Below the pieces are notes generated by a model that saw only the letters and a list, made by a program, of their open reading frames with translations, was not told the DNA's origin and ran no database searches. Source: Bremerella volcania (lineage in GTDB: Bacteria; Planctomycetota; Planctomycetia; Pirellulales; Pirellulaceae). From it: a stretch of 64,000 bases of DNA. Position 1 is the first letter of the stretch; each line of letters opens with the position of its first letter. The position numbers were made by a program, and so were the translations under genes. Of this stretch, positions 26,425 to 36,157 are shown piece after piece. The stretch is from assembly GCF_007748115.1 (NCBI RefSeq), contig NZ_CP036289.1:2852001-2916000 (forward strand), read 5' to 3'.

Positions 26425-27738
26425 ATGCCGACACGTCGCCAAGTCTTGAAGTCGGTACTTGCTGCTTGGGCAGCACCCGCTATCCTATCCGCCACTTCCC
26501 TGGGACAAGGACGCACGGCCCCGAGTGATCGGCTGAGTATCGGCGTCATCGGGCTAGGATCTCGCGGGTTGAACTTGATCGACGATTTGCTGCGCGCGTC
26601 CGACGCTCAAATCACCATGCTTTGCGACGTCGATACCATTCATTATCGCGATCAGCCTTGGGGAAAAGGAAAAGCGTTTGGTTTGGAGCCCACTTCGGAG
26701 TATGTCCAAAAGAAGGACCCGACGACCAGGGGCCTGCGAACGACCAAGGACTTCCGGGAGGTCACCGCGGCCAGCGACATTGACGCGGTGGTCGTTGCCA
26801 CGCCAGATCATTGGCACGCGTTGATTACGCTCGACGCGATCGCCAACGGAAAGGACGTCTACTGCGAGAAACCGGTCACGCACACGTTTGCGGAAGGACA
26901 AAGCGTTTACCGGGCAGCGCACAAGCACGATGTGATTTTTCAAACCGGCAGTCAGCAGCGAAGCTCTCCCGAATTCCGACAGGCGGTGGAGATCGTTCGC
27001 AATGGGCACCTTGGGAACCTGCGTGAGATTGAGGTAGGCTTGAGCCCCGGCTACGAAAAGCCGCAAGGCGATCCGACGGTGCGTCAGCCTCCAGAAAGCC
27101 TGGATTACGAAATGTGGTGCGGGCCGGCCCCTAAGCTGCCATACATGCGGGCGCGACATCATCGCTGGTGGCGCGGACACCGGGCGTTCGGAGGGGGCGT
27201 GCTCATGGACTGGATCGGGCACCACAACGACATCGCCCACTGGGCAATGGATGGCGACAATTCGGGTCCAACCAGGGTAGAAGCCGTTGGCTGGACTTTC
27301 CCAGAGACCGACGTCTACGACACGCCGGTGCAGTATGAAATCCGATGTGAATACGCATCCGGCGTCAAAACCTCGATCAGTTCCCAGCATAAGAATGGTG
27401 CCCTGTTCCGCGGTGATGATGGCTGGGTCTACGTAACTCGCGGAAAGCTACTAGCCTCCAACCAGGCGTGGGCCGCAAAAGATTTCGACGCTGGCCCCAA
27501 AAAGGTTTACCTGTCGGACAACCATATGCGGAACTTTCTCGACGGCATCAAGAGTCGCAAAGCATGCATTTCGCCTGCGGAGACGACGCACCGTTCGATC
27601 ACGCCAGGGCATCTTGGATACGTCTCCCATACTCTGGGCAGACCACTGAAGTGGGACCCTATGGCCGAAACGATGGTCGGTGATGAAGCCGCCATGCAGC
27701 TGCTGCTTAAGAACGAATATCGTTCTCCCTGGGGTTAA
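26425..27738 (+). CDS. Gfo/Idh/MocA-family oxidoreductase with Tat signal
   Basis: The product has 437 residues (ATG after GGAGG, 8-nt spacing). The N-terminus carries a twin-arginine signal (TRRQVLKSVLAAWAAPAI), so it is exported folded, probably with NAD(P) bound. Rossmann motif GVIGLGSRG, CEKPVTHTF with the family's catalytic Lys, and the C-terminal signature GGGVLMDWIGHHNDIAHWAM. Such exported dehydrogenases are abundant in Planctomycetes. Co-transcribed with the cytoplasmic family member upstream. Confidence 0.92.
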   Translation: MPTRRQVLKSVLAAWAAPAILSATSLGQGRTAPSDRLSIGVIGLGSRGLNLIDDLLRASDAQITMLCDVDTIHYRDQPWGKGKAFGLEPTSEYVQKKDPTTRGLRTTKDFREVTAASDIDAVVVATPDHWHALITLDAIANGKDVYCEKPVTHTFAEGQSVYRAAHKHDVIFQTGSQQRSSPEFRQAVEIVRNGHLGNLREIEVGLSPGYEKPQGDPTVRQPPESLDYEMWCGPAPKLPYMRARHHRWWRGHRAFGGGVLMDWIGHHNDIAHWAMDGDNSGPTRVEAVGWTFPETDVYDTPVQYEIRCEYASGVKTSISSQHKNGALFRGDDGWVYVTRGKLLASNQAWAAKDFDAGPKKVYLSDNHMRNFLDGIKSRKACISPAETTHRSITPGHLGYVSHTLGRPLKWDPMAETMVGDEAAMQLLLKNEYRSPWG

Positions 27739-28052
27739 CGGACGCATTGACTCCGGTGGTGCATCGGTAAGGGTTAGGGATTTGTGATCCCAGTATGAAG
27801 ATTTCGCGAGGCTTTCTTTCGCCGCCTGGCACTTTGAATGGGCCATCCGCCGCGATTAGAGATTCTTGATTCAGTCTTCATCTTCTTCCGAGCGCGAGTT
27901 GATAGACTAGCTAATTCGGTCGGTACGCTTGGCTTGTAATGTGTTGATGCGGCCAGGCGAGGCAGTACGCGCTCCATCTCGTGTGGAGACTCGCGATGAC
28001 CAATTGAAGCCTAAATCCTTCGTATTGATTGCTTCCGAAGTCTTGAGAGCCC
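27739..28052. other. intergenic region, nothing recognised
   Basis: About 310 bp between the oxidoreductase and the glycosyltransferase, both on the plus strand. It should carry the promoter of the polysaccharide operon, but no clear elements, RNA or repeats are seen. Confidence 0.4.
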
Positions 28053-29066
28053 ATGGAATCAACAGAAAACGATTTGTCGGCAGAAGAACAAGTAAGCGAT
28101 CGGTTCCGCGATGGGATTTCCGTTGTGGTTCCGGTTTACAACAGCCAGGACTCGCTGCAAGAGCTGTGCGAGCGGTTGGATCGTCTGTTTGACAAGATTG
28201 CCCTGCCATATGAAATCATCTTGGTGAACGATGGAAGTCGAGATGGAAGCTGGCAGGTGATCCAGGAATTAACGCAGCACAACGAAAACATCCTGGGACT
28301 CTCCCTTTCTCGCAACTATGGACAACACAACGCCCTGGTGTGCGGGGTTCGAACGGCCCGGTTCCCCGTTTGCGTGACGATGGACGACGATTTGCAGCAT
28401 CCGCCGGAAGCGATTCCCTTGCTTCTTCAGGGCCTAACGGATGACTTGGACGTCGTGTACGGAACGCCAGCCAACCTGGCCCATTCCCCCTTAAGAAACG
28501 CCGCATCCCTGCTGGGCAAGTTAGCGGTCTCTTCCGCCCTCGGATTGAACGCGGCACGGCACATCAGCGCTTTCCGCGTCATTCGCACCGAACTTCGAAA
28601 CGCATTCGCCGACTTTCACAGCCCCAACTTGCAGTTTGACGTATTACTGTCATGGGGCACCAACAAGTTTGGCGCGGTGGAAGTTCAGCATGACAAACGA
28701 AAGTTCGGTCGCTCGAACTACAGCGTGCTTAAGTTGTTCAATCACGCACTCACGCTGTTCACCGGCTACAGCACGGCACCGCTACGTTTTGCGACGATCA
28801 CCGGATTCAGCTTCAGCTTGTTCGGCTTTCTGGTTTTGATCTACGTCGCCGTTTCCTTCCTTCTGTTTGGAAGTATTCCAGGCTTTCCCTTTCTTGCGTC
28901 GGTCATTTCCATTTTTGGCGGCGTTCAACTTTTTGCGCTGGGAATACTCGGCGAATACATTGGCCGTATCTTCGATTGCAGCATGCAGCAGCCGCTTTAC
29001 CTGATTCGAGAAACGACTGCCGGCAGGTCGAACGTAAAGGATGATTCGTGTGAAGTCTCGAATTGA
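28053..29066 (+). CDS. family 2 glycosyltransferase, DPM1/ArnC/GtrB-like
   Basis: The product has 337 residues. GT-A fold with SVVVPVYNSQDSLQ, ILVNDGSRDGS and the metal-binding DDDLQHPPE; two C-terminal membrane segments (SFSLFGFLVLIYVAVSFLLF; VISIFGGVQLFALGILGEYI) place it at the inner membrane. Such enzymes move a sugar from a nucleotide donor to a polyprenyl phosphate. First gene of the run GT2-GNAT-WbqC-HTTM; the next gene overlaps by 26 nt. Confidence 0.92.
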   Translation: MESTENDLSAEEQVSDRFRDGISVVVPVYNSQDSLQELCERLDRLFDKIALPYEIILVNDGSRDGSWQVIQELTQHNENILGLSLSRNYGQHNALVCGVRTARFPVCVTMDDDLQHPPEAIPLLLQGLTDDLDVVYGTPANLAHSPLRNAASLLGKLAVSSALGLNAARHISAFRVIRTELRNAFADFHSPNLQFDVLLSWGTNKFGAVEVQHDKRKFGRSNYSVLKLFNHALTLFTGYSTAPLRFATITGFSFSLFGFLVLIYVAVSFLLFGSIPGFPFLASVISIFGGVQLFALGILGEYIGRIFDCSMQQPLYLIRETTAGRSNVKDDSCEVSN

Positions 29067-29604
29067 TTCTTCGATCTGTCTCCGCCCCTTGGAAGCTTCA
29101 GCGGCAGAGTCGATGCTTGCCTGGATGACCGATCGAGACGTCGGCGACAATATCGGCCTGCGAAAGACGCCAACCCTGGATAGCACACGCCAGTGGATCG
29201 AGCGCGCCCAGAACGATTCGACGATCTCGCCCCAGGCGATTCACTTTCGAGATGTTCACGTGGGGAACGTCGTTCTCGATCAGATTGATTCTTATCTTCA
29301 GATCGCTCGCGTCCATATTTATATCGGCGACCCCGAGATGCGGGGCAAAGGGATTGGCTCTCAGGCCATGAAGCTGGCGTTGATGTTCGCATTTGAACGT
29401 CTGGGCCTGGTCAAGGTTTGGTTGACGGTGCACTGCGAAAACGCGGCAGCCATTGCATCTTATATTCGCTGCGGGTTCCGTTTAGAGGGAATTCTGAAGG
29501 GGGAATTTCTCCTGAATGGCCGCAGAATTGATGCGCTGCGCATGGGAATCACGGCCGATGAGTTTCGGTCTCGGCATGGGGAAGAAGTGAAGTTCTCACT
29601 ATGA
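29041..29604 (+). CDS. GNAT-family N-acetyltransferase
   Basis: The product has 187 residues. Acetyl-CoA binding motif A MRGKGIGSQAMKLALMFAF and the HCENAAAIASYIRCGFRLEG segment are typical of RimJ/RimL-like GNATs. It overlaps the glycosyltransferase by 26 nt and WbqC by 4 nt, so it is translationally coupled. In this locus with rfbA, rfbB and a WecE-like aminotransferase, N-acetylation of a 4-amino sugar is a reasonable role, though inferred. Confidence 0.9.
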   Translation: MIRVKSRIDSSICLRPLEASAAESMLAWMTDRDVGDNIGLRKTPTLDSTRQWIERAQNDSTISPQAIHFRDVHVGNVVLDQIDSYLQIARVHIYIGDPEMRGKGIGSQAMKLALMFAFERLGLVKVWLTVHCENAAAIASYIRCGFRLEGILKGEFLLNGRRIDALRMGITADEFRSRHGEEVKFSL

Positions 29605-30311
29605 AATGCGTCATCTTGCAGCCTTCCTACATTCCGTGGCGAGGCTACTTTCACCAAATTCAAAAGGCGGATCTGTTCGTCTATTACGACGATGTACAGT
29701 ATGACAAGAATGGTTGGCGGAATCGAAATCGGATCTTAGGACCCAATGGCCCAATGTGGCTAACGATCCCCGCCAAGGTCAAAGGGTTTCCGCTCATTCA
29801 AGACGTCGAGATCGACGAAAAGGTCCATTGGCAGAAGAAACATTGGCGGTCTTTTGAGAACTCGTACTCGAAAGCCCCGCATTTCGCCGAGGTTTCCGAA
29901 CTTCTGTTGCCGTTCTACGAAGAGCCTGCTCCTCGCCTGGCAGACTTTACCATCGCGACGACGACTGCGATCAGTGATTGGCTGGGGCTCAATACGCGGT
30001 TCATCAGGTCGTCGGCGATTGAAAGCAACGGAACGAAAACAGACCGCCTGGTCGAGATCCTCACGGCGATCGGCGCGACGCATTACATCTCGGGGCCGGC
30101 CGCCAAAGATTATTTGGAAGAAGGGAAGCTGGAGGCCGCGGGCATCAGTCTGGAATACATGAGCTACGACTATCCCGACTATCCCCAACTTCATGGACAT
30201 AACGAGCAAGCCTTGTCGATCCTTGACCTGATATTCATGGTGGGACGCGACGTTGGTCCCTACATCTGGGAGCATCGAGATTCGACGACGAAAGTGTGTC
30301 ATGATGCGTAG
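29601..30311 (+). CDS. WbqC-family protein
   Basis: The product has 236 residues. It begins MKCVILQPSYIPWRGYF, followed by FVYYDDVQYDKNGWRNRNRI, both hallmarks of the WbqC family found in O-antigen clusters; the C-terminus has the GHNEQALSILDLIF pattern. Its reaction is not established. The ATG overlaps the GNAT stop codon (ATGA). Confidence 0.9.
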   Translation: MKCVILQPSYIPWRGYFHQIQKADLFVYYDDVQYDKNGWRNRNRILGPNGPMWLTIPAKVKGFPLIQDVEIDEKVHWQKKHWRSFENSYSKAPHFAEVSELLLPFYEEPAPRLADFTIATTTAISDWLGLNTRFIRSSAIESNGTKTDRLVEILTAIGATHYISGPAAKDYLEEGKLEAAGISLEYMSYDYPDYPQLHGHNEQALSILDLIFMVGRDVGPYIWEHRDSTTKVCHDA

Positions 30312-31836
30312 TTTCATCCACGATACGACCAGCGGTCTCTCCTTGGGGCTCTTTCGCATTGCTTTCGGTTCCGTCCTGACCGCGGAAATTCTTCACTTGT
30401 GGTATTTCCAGGAACTGATTTTTCGTCCCTTGGGGAGCGATTCGAGCGCTCAGTTTCATCCTTCGTTCATCCTGATGTTCTGGATCGTGGCCGCAGTCTG
30501 TCTGACGATTGGGCTGTTTACCAAATACGCCGCCGTGGTCAATTACGTGTGCTGCGTTTCCGTTCTAAGCAACTTTACCATTTTCGAATACCACATCGAC
30601 TACATCTACATCACGGCCGCCATCTATATGGTGTTCGCCCCGATCGGATTGCGATTGAGCGTTGATTCGTGCCTTGCGGCCCGATCGGGCTCTTCCGCCC
30701 CGAGAGAACCCATTCAGGTTCCCTATGCCTGGAACCTGACGCTCGTGTTTCTTGCGATTGGACTTGTCTATTTCGATTCGGCGATTTTTAAATGGCGCTC
30801 CGATATGTGGTTGGCGGGGCTGGGAATGTGGCAGCCGGCATCGCATCCGGCGGCCACGTTCGTCGACTTAACGCCGATCTTGAATCGCGAATGGCTCGTC
30901 AAGTTGCTAAGCTATACCGTTCTCATCTTCGAATCACTGTTCCTTTTGATCATGTGGTTTCGCCCGATCCAGCCTGCTCTGATGCTGTTGGGAATCGCTT
31001 TCCACTTAGGGATTCTGTTGGCGTTTCCGATTCCTTTTTTCGCGTTGGCAGTGGTTTCGTGCTACCTCGTTTTGCTCCCGGAGAGCTGGATCAAGAGGGT
31101 CCTGTTTTGGATCCCGACCCTTTCCGACGCCGCAGCGCAAGAAGTCCCGCGCACGGCAGCCGATGAGGCCGCAGAATCAAAACTCCCAAGCTCTTTGGGA
31201 ATTCACCAGCGAAGGACGGTCTGGGGACTGGCTTGCGTCATGATGGTGGCTTTTGTCATGCAATTGCTGTGTCGGACGAACCCTCAGGCGCTGCAAAAGC
31301 CGCTGGGGCTCGACGCTGGATCCCTGTCTCAACTTCAAGACCGCCTGGACGGTTTTCGCTACTACGCCAGAGCCTTCACCGGGATCACGCTGCATCCCGT
31401 TTTCATGGACCGTCACTTTTCCGAGTATAATCACGTGGTGCGGGTCGTATTCGTCGACGATTCCTCAGGCAACGTGATGCCTGTTCCCATTCAACGAGAC
31501 AGCGGTCAGGTGTCGTGGTATTCCAGCGGTCGAATGTGGGTCTACGACTGCTTTCGTTGCGTTGGGCCGACGATCGTTCCCGATCAATTGCAAGCGAACC
31601 TCGAGAGAGTGTGTTTCTTCTGGGCCAGCAAGAACGACGTTGACCTCGCTTCGGGGCACTTCGAGGTCTTCGCAAAGCATGTCGATACGGCCAATGGGTG
31701 GGAGAAGGATTTTCTCAGAAAGCAACTCGCCAAGCCCTGGCAGCCTGTGGGTCAGTTCCGATGGAACGGGGACTCCTTCGAAGGACGAATTGAAGACGTC
31801 GAGCGGTTGGTTACGGAAGATCCGCCTTCGCAATAA
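30301..31836 (+). CDS. HTTM-domain membrane protein (vitamin-K carboxylase-like)
   Basis: The product is about 511 residues from ATG at 30301 (ATGATG), overlapping the WbqC end by 11 nt. Residues 10-300 carry several membrane spans (SLGLFRIAFGSVLTAEI, FILMFWIVAAVCLTIGLF, IYITAAIYMVFAPIGL) with the horizontally transferred transmembrane (HTTM) pattern shared with γ-carboxylases. The C-terminal ~200 residues are soluble. The catalytic role is unknown; in this locus it may modify an exported polymer. Confidence 0.82.
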   Translation: MMRSFIHDTTSGLSLGLFRIAFGSVLTAEILHLWYFQELIFRPLGSDSSAQFHPSFILMFWIVAAVCLTIGLFTKYAAVVNYVCCVSVLSNFTIFEYHIDYIYITAAIYMVFAPIGLRLSVDSCLAARSGSSAPREPIQVPYAWNLTLVFLAIGLVYFDSAIFKWRSDMWLAGLGMWQPASHPAATFVDLTPILNREWLVKLLSYTVLIFESLFLLIMWFRPIQPALMLLGIAFHLGILLAFPIPFFALAVVSCYLVLLPESWIKRVLFWIPTLSDAAAQEVPRTAADEAAESKLPSSLGIHQRRTVWGLACVMMVAFVMQLLCRTNPQALQKPLGLDAGSLSQLQDRLDGFRYYARAFTGITLHPVFMDRHFSEYNHVVRVVFVDDSSGNVMPVPIQRDSGQVSWYSSGRMWVYDCFRCVGPTIVPDQLQANLERVCFFWASKNDVDLASGHFEVFAKHVDTANGWEKDFLRKQLAKPWQPVGQFRWNGDSFEGRIEDVERLVTEDPPSQ

Positions 31837-31888
31837 GCCGGATGCAGGCCAGCGCCACGAGAGATTCCTATTGGTACGCGTTCGAGGC

Positions 31889-33697
31889 TTAGTTTGAGTT
31901 ACTTACCTTCGACCGTGTCTGGTCACCGTCTACGCGATAAAGGTAGATCGTCCAGGCCGAGTCATACTCGGACGCAGGAAACTCTTGGATGAGATTCAAG
32001 TTGCTGGCAGCCGGATCTCGGATTTCAACGGCCGAGAGAATATAACGCCCTCCCATTTCGCGGAATTTCTCGGGGTCGATTCTTAACTTGGCAATCGATT
32101 GTTCTCTGTCGGCCGTGTAGACGAAGTCTTTACCAAGCTCGGAAGAAAACAGGTAACATCGGCCTCCCCATTGATCAAAGTACTTTCGTAGCTCCTCGCT
32201 CTGATCGAGTTCGCCTGCGATGATTTCGCGAAACGCGAGATGGTAGTCGAGCGCATGGTCCGATTGATAGCCGTCCAAGCAGTAGAAACCGTTGTACACG
32301 GCCACCGAAGGATGCATGCCCAGCGAGGCGACGTAATACTCCGCTGGTTCCATGCCGATCGTATCTCGAATGGCGTCGAACTGTTTCGTCGCGAAGAACT
32401 GGGCATAGCTGGGCGTTCCCGCTCGATACGCGAGAGCCGATTCCCTATTCGCCAAGATCACCATCGCTTGCCCGCAGAATACCACGCCGATAAGTAGCCA
32501 ACACCAATGGGATCGTTGTCGCAGCCAGGGCAGGTCAAGCAAGTAGGCCAGGCAATAGGCGATCGCCAGGTACCATAGCACCGGATGCAGCCAGTGAAAC
32601 CGACTGACGTTGATCATTCCAAACTTGGGAATGGAAAACCAGATTCGCTGAAATTCCGGATATTGCCAGAAGCCATAGGCAAAGCTGCACAGGGCGCACA
32701 GGAAAATGACGATCGGCAACATGAGCGCCGGTTGAGACAGATAGCCGCCGGTCGACGCCGCAGGCGAACCGGGCCACTCTTTTCGGCGCAGAGCGACCAA
32801 AACAATGCCAGTTGTGACGATCAGCAGCAGCGGTAAGAGCAGATAGTGATGCGTATGGACGTGAGCGTTCCCTAAAACAAAGTTCGCCGCCGTCGTTTTG
32901 CAGCAATCGAAAGCCGTTTTGCCGGTAAACATGGGAACCCATAAGGTTCGGTGCGAAACATAGTTTTCCGAGAAACCTCGCGCTGCCAGAGCGAAGCTGC
33001 AAACAACGTTTGCCACGGTGGAAAGCGAAAGGGCGCCTAGCAAACGCCAATGCCAACGGCCGGTGATGGCCAGAAAGAACCAGACCAGCCACACCATTCC
33101 CAGTAGGAAGGCCGGAGCCAGGAGAAACGATCCCAGCAAGGGAGCGACCAACAAAACGAGCCACGGCCAATAGCTCGGTTGACGCTGGTAGATCATCAAG
33201 AGACTAACCGCCATCCAAGGCAACACCGGTACGGTAAAAGGGGTCGGGGGATAGAAATTGAGACACGCGAACAGCATGGCCACCGTCGTGGCGATCACTA
33301 CCCCCCACGCGTGCTCGCGCAGCAAGCAGTGAATCAGCAAGTACATGCCAAAGAAAGCCACCAGACGAGATAGCCACTGATTGAGAAGGTACGCATTGAA
33401 TGGCTTCAAAAAATAGTAGGCCCAAAACTCGCCGCGCAGTTCCGGGCCGGCGGCGGCGGGTGCCGCACCTTTGAGCAACGTCGGATCAGGCTTGCCTGAT
33501 AACCAAAGAGGATTCTCCTGATGCATCGCACGATGTTGCTGAATGGGGCTTTGATCCAGGACGTCCTGCACGCATAGTCGCGAGTGTTCCCCCCAGATCA
33601 TCAATGGCAGCATGAAACCAGCGACGGCGCAGATCCCCAGGATTGCCGGCAAGGCATGAGGACTGAGTGAATGTAAATTTGCCAAGAGAGACTTCAT
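31889..33697 (-). CDS. DUF6044/YkoS-like polytopic membrane protein
   Basis: The product is about 602 residues from ATG at 33697 (in-frame GTG at 33724 also possible). Roughly ten hydrophobic segments are followed by a soluble C-terminal domain of ~190 residues (YYVASLGMHPSVAVYNGFYCLDGYQ…). The layout resembles DUF6044/YkoS proteins and GT-C glycosyltransferases: the first loop after the N-terminal span holds a conserved acidic/aromatic region (LCVQDVLDQSPIQQHRAMH). Probably acts on lipid-linked sugars or lipids. It faces the HTTM gene convergently. Confidence 0.75.
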   Translation of the reverse strand: MKSLLANLHSLSPHALPAILGICAVAGFMLPLMIWGEHSRLCVQDVLDQSPIQQHRAMHQENPLWLSGKPDPTLLKGAAPAAAGPELRGEFWAYYFLKPFNAYLLNQWLSRLVAFFGMYLLIHCLLREHAWGVVIATTVAMLFACLNFYPPTPFTVPVLPWMAVSLLMIYQRQPSYWPWLVLLVAPLLGSFLLAPAFLLGMVWLVWFFLAITGRWHWRLLGALSLSTVANVVCSFALAARGFSENYVSHRTLWVPMFTGKTAFDCCKTTAANFVLGNAHVHTHHYLLLPLLLIVTTGIVLVALRRKEWPGSPAASTGGYLSQPALMLPIVIFLCALCSFAYGFWQYPEFQRIWFSIPKFGMINVSRFHWLHPVLWYLAIAYCLAYLLDLPWLRQRSHWCWLLIGVVFCGQAMVILANRESALAYRAGTPSYAQFFATKQFDAIRDTIGMEPAEYYVASLGMHPSVAVYNGFYCLDGYQSDHALDYHLAFREIIAGELDQSEELRKYFDQWGGRCYLFSSELGKDFVYTADREQSIAKLRIDPEKFREMGGRYILSAVEIRDPAASNLNLIQEFPASEYDSAWTIYLYRVDGDQTRSKVSNSN

Positions 33698-33875
33698 GAC
33701 ACGCTTTCGCTTACCATCGCCCACATAGCATTGCTTCGGTTGCCGATAGGAACTAAAGCCAGTTGTCTTGCATGCGAATCGGGAGAGTGTTGGGTTGGCA
33801 TGTGCAGAAGCGACTTAACTTCCGAGAGGTAACTTGATCAAGTGAATGGTCAGGTCAAGTTCAAGGTCTGGTGTT

Positions 33876-34757
33876 TTACGACAGCAGGCTCAACAGGTAC
33901 TCACCGTACTCGTTGTTGACTTTCGATGCGAGTTCGGTGAGTTGCTGCTCGGAAATGAATCCTTTTCGGAACGCGATCTCCTCAAGACACGAGATCTTCA
34001 GACCTTGCCGCTTTTCAATCGTTTCGACGAAATGCCCTGCCTGGATCAGTGAGTCATGCGTGCCGGTATCGAGCCAGGCAAACCCTCGCGAGAACTGGAT
34101 GACACGCAGCTTCTCGCGTCGCAGATATTCCATGTTGACGTCGGTAATTTCCAGTTCACCCCGTGGCGAGGGCTTCAGTTGGTGGGCGATTTCGACCACA
34201 TCGTTGTCATAAAAATAGAGACCAGGCACGGCGAACTTGGATTTGGGCTTGGCCGGCTTCTCTTCAATGGAAATGGCTTTGCCTGCCTCGTCGAACTCGA
34301 CGATGCCGAATCGCTCGGGGTCGCGCACCGGATAGCCGAAGATGGTGGCCCCGGTCTCGTAGGTGGCGGCCTGCATCAGCATTTGGTGGAAACCTTGCCC
34401 GTAGAAAATATTGTCTCCCAGAACCAGAGCGACATTATCGTCTCTGATGAATTCGCGTCCAATGAGGAACGCTTGGGCAAGTCCACCCGGCTCAGGCTGC
34501 ACGCGGTACTGGATATGGATTCCGAATTCATTGCCGTCTCCCAGTAGCCGCTCGAACTGGCCAATATCTTGCGGCGTCGAGATGAGCAGGATTTCACGAA
34601 TTCCCGCCAGCATGAGCGTTGACAGGGGATAGTAAATCATCGGCTTGTCGTACACAGGCAGCAGCTGCTTGCTGACGGCGCGCGTGATTGGGTACAGCCG
34701 AGTGCCAACTCCTCCGGCCAGAATGATGCCTTTGCGAAAGTGTTGCGTGCTTTGCAT
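33876..34757 (-). CDS. rfbA: glucose-1-phosphate thymidylyltransferase
   Basis: The product has 293 residues, normal for RfbA/RmlA. Signature [20 protein letters not shown] followed by [11 protein letters not shown], and the later [12 protein letters not shown] and [12 protein letters not shown] motifs. It makes dTDP-glucose from glucose-1-phosphate and dTTP. It lies 45 bp after rfbB on the same strand. Confidence 0.97.
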   Translation of the reverse strand: MQSTQHFRKGIILAGGVGTRLYPITRAVSKQLLPVYDKPMIYYPLSTLMLAGIREILLISTPQDIGQFERLLGDGNEFGIHIQYRVQPEPGGLAQAFLIGREFIRDDNVALVLGDNIFYGQGFHQMLMQAATYETGATIFGYPVRDPERFGIVEFDEAGKAISIEEKPAKPKSKFAVPGLYFYDNDVVEIAHQLKPSPRGELEITDVNMEYLRREKLRVIQFSRGFAWLDTGTHDSLIQAGHFVETIEKRQGLKISCLEEIAFRKGFISEQQLTELASKVNNEYGEYLLSLLS

Positions 34758-34802
34758 GATTCGCTGCTTTCGTTGACCAGTATCTTGGGCAGAGTTGCGA
34801 GA

Positions 34803-35864
34803 CTAACCTGTGGTGCCTAATCTTTCGCGCTGATACTTGCCGCTCGTGACGCGATCCACCCACTCGCAGTTTTCCAAATACCAGCGGACGGTGTTCTCTA
34901 ATCCCGAGGCGAAGTCTTGGGTCGGTTGCCATCCCAGCTCTTGACGAATCTTGCCAGCGTCGATGGCGTAGCGGAGATCGTGGCCAGGGCGATCTTGAAC
35001 GAAGGTGATCAGGTCGCGCGGGTTATATGGCAGGTCGGGACACAACCGCCCGACGATATCGCAAATCGTTTCAACCACTTGCAGATTGGTACGCTCGGCA
35101 TTGCCGCCGATGTTGTATACCTCGCCAGGCGTTCCCCGATCGAGCACCGTTTGAATGGCCTGGCAATGGTCTTCGACAAAGAGCCAATCTCGGACGTTCT
35201 GCCCACTGCCATACACCGGTAGCGGTTTCCCCTCCTTCGCGTTGAGAATCATGAGAGGGATCAGCTTCTCGGGAAACTGATACGGACCATAATTGTTCGA
35301 GCAGTTCGTCGTGAGAACCGGCAATCCATACGTATGATAGTAAGCCCGCACAAAGTGGTCGGATGCGGCTTTGGAGGCAGCATACGGTGAGTTGGGAGCG
35401 TACGGAGACGACTCGGTGAATTGCCCGGTATCCCCCAGCGACCCATACACCTCATCGGTCGACACGTGCAGAAAGCGGAATGGATCGCGCGATTGAGGAG
35501 ACCGTTTTGCCCAGTGGCCTCTTACGGCATCCAACAATTGAAAGGTCCCCACGACGTTGGTCGACACGAATTCGGCGGGGCCGTCGATAGAGCGATCGAC
35601 GTGGGATTCCGCGGCAAAATTGACGACCGCATCGGGCTGGTGTTCCTCGAGTAGCGCGGTAATGAGTTCCGCGTCGCGAATGTCACCGCGTACGAACTCG
35701 TGGCGTTCGCTGTCCAGAAATGGCCCCAGGGAGTCCAAGTTGCCAGCATAGGTTAAGCGGTCTAGATTGACCACGAACACATCATGCTGGGAAAGCAACA
35801 TCCGAACGAAACAGCTGCCGATGAAGCCGGCTCCGCCTGTCACGAGATAGGTCTGCACCGACAT
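34803..35864 (-). CDS. rfbB: dTDP-glucose 4,6-dehydratase
   Basis: The product has about 353 residues. Short-chain dehydrogenase fold: [14 protein letters not shown], active-site STDEVYG and YAASKAASD (Tyr/Lys). It converts dTDP-glucose to dTDP-4-keto-6-deoxyglucose. AAGAGG lies only 2 nt from the ATG at 35864 but 8 nt from an in-frame GTG at 35858, which may be the true start ([14 protein letters not shown]). Upstream partner of rfbA; divergent from the WecE-like aminotransferase that would use its product. Confidence 0.96.
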   Translation of the reverse strand: MSVQTYLVTGGAGFIGSCFVRMLLSQHDVFVVNLDRLTYAGNLDSLGPFLDSERHEFVRGDIRDAELITALLEEHQPDAVVNFAAESHVDRSIDGPAEFVSTNVVGTFQLLDAVRGHWAKRSPQSRDPFRFLHVSTDEVYGSLGDTGQFTESSPYAPNSPYAASKAASDHFVRAYYHTYGLPVLTTNCSNNYGPYQFPEKLIPLMILNAKEGKPLPVYGSGQNVRDWLFVEDHCQAIQTVLDRGTPGEVYNIGGNAERTNLQVVETICDIVGRLCPDLPYNPRDLITFVQDRPGHDLRYAIDAGKIRQELGWQPTQDFASGLENTVRWYLENCEWVDRVTSGKYQRERLGTTG

Positions 35865-36157
35865 CACCTCTTATGGACACCTACGCAAGTACATCGAGAA
35901 TCGTCTACGCTAGGCAAACTGTTAAATGGTTTTGATGAGACATTTATGAAGCTTTCGTGAGGCTGCCGGGAGTGACTGGCCGATTTAGGGCGTCAATTTG
36001 GTCGTTTTTGAGATTCTTAAGTCAGTCTTAACGTGGCTTCGCCCCTGGGCTGATAAGCTAATTAGTTTAGTGTGTGCTCCCTATTCGCCGGTATAATTCT
36101 TCCTTGAATTGATGCGCCGGGAACTTGGCTCCGCCTGGAACCCCCTGGTTCGTGTTT

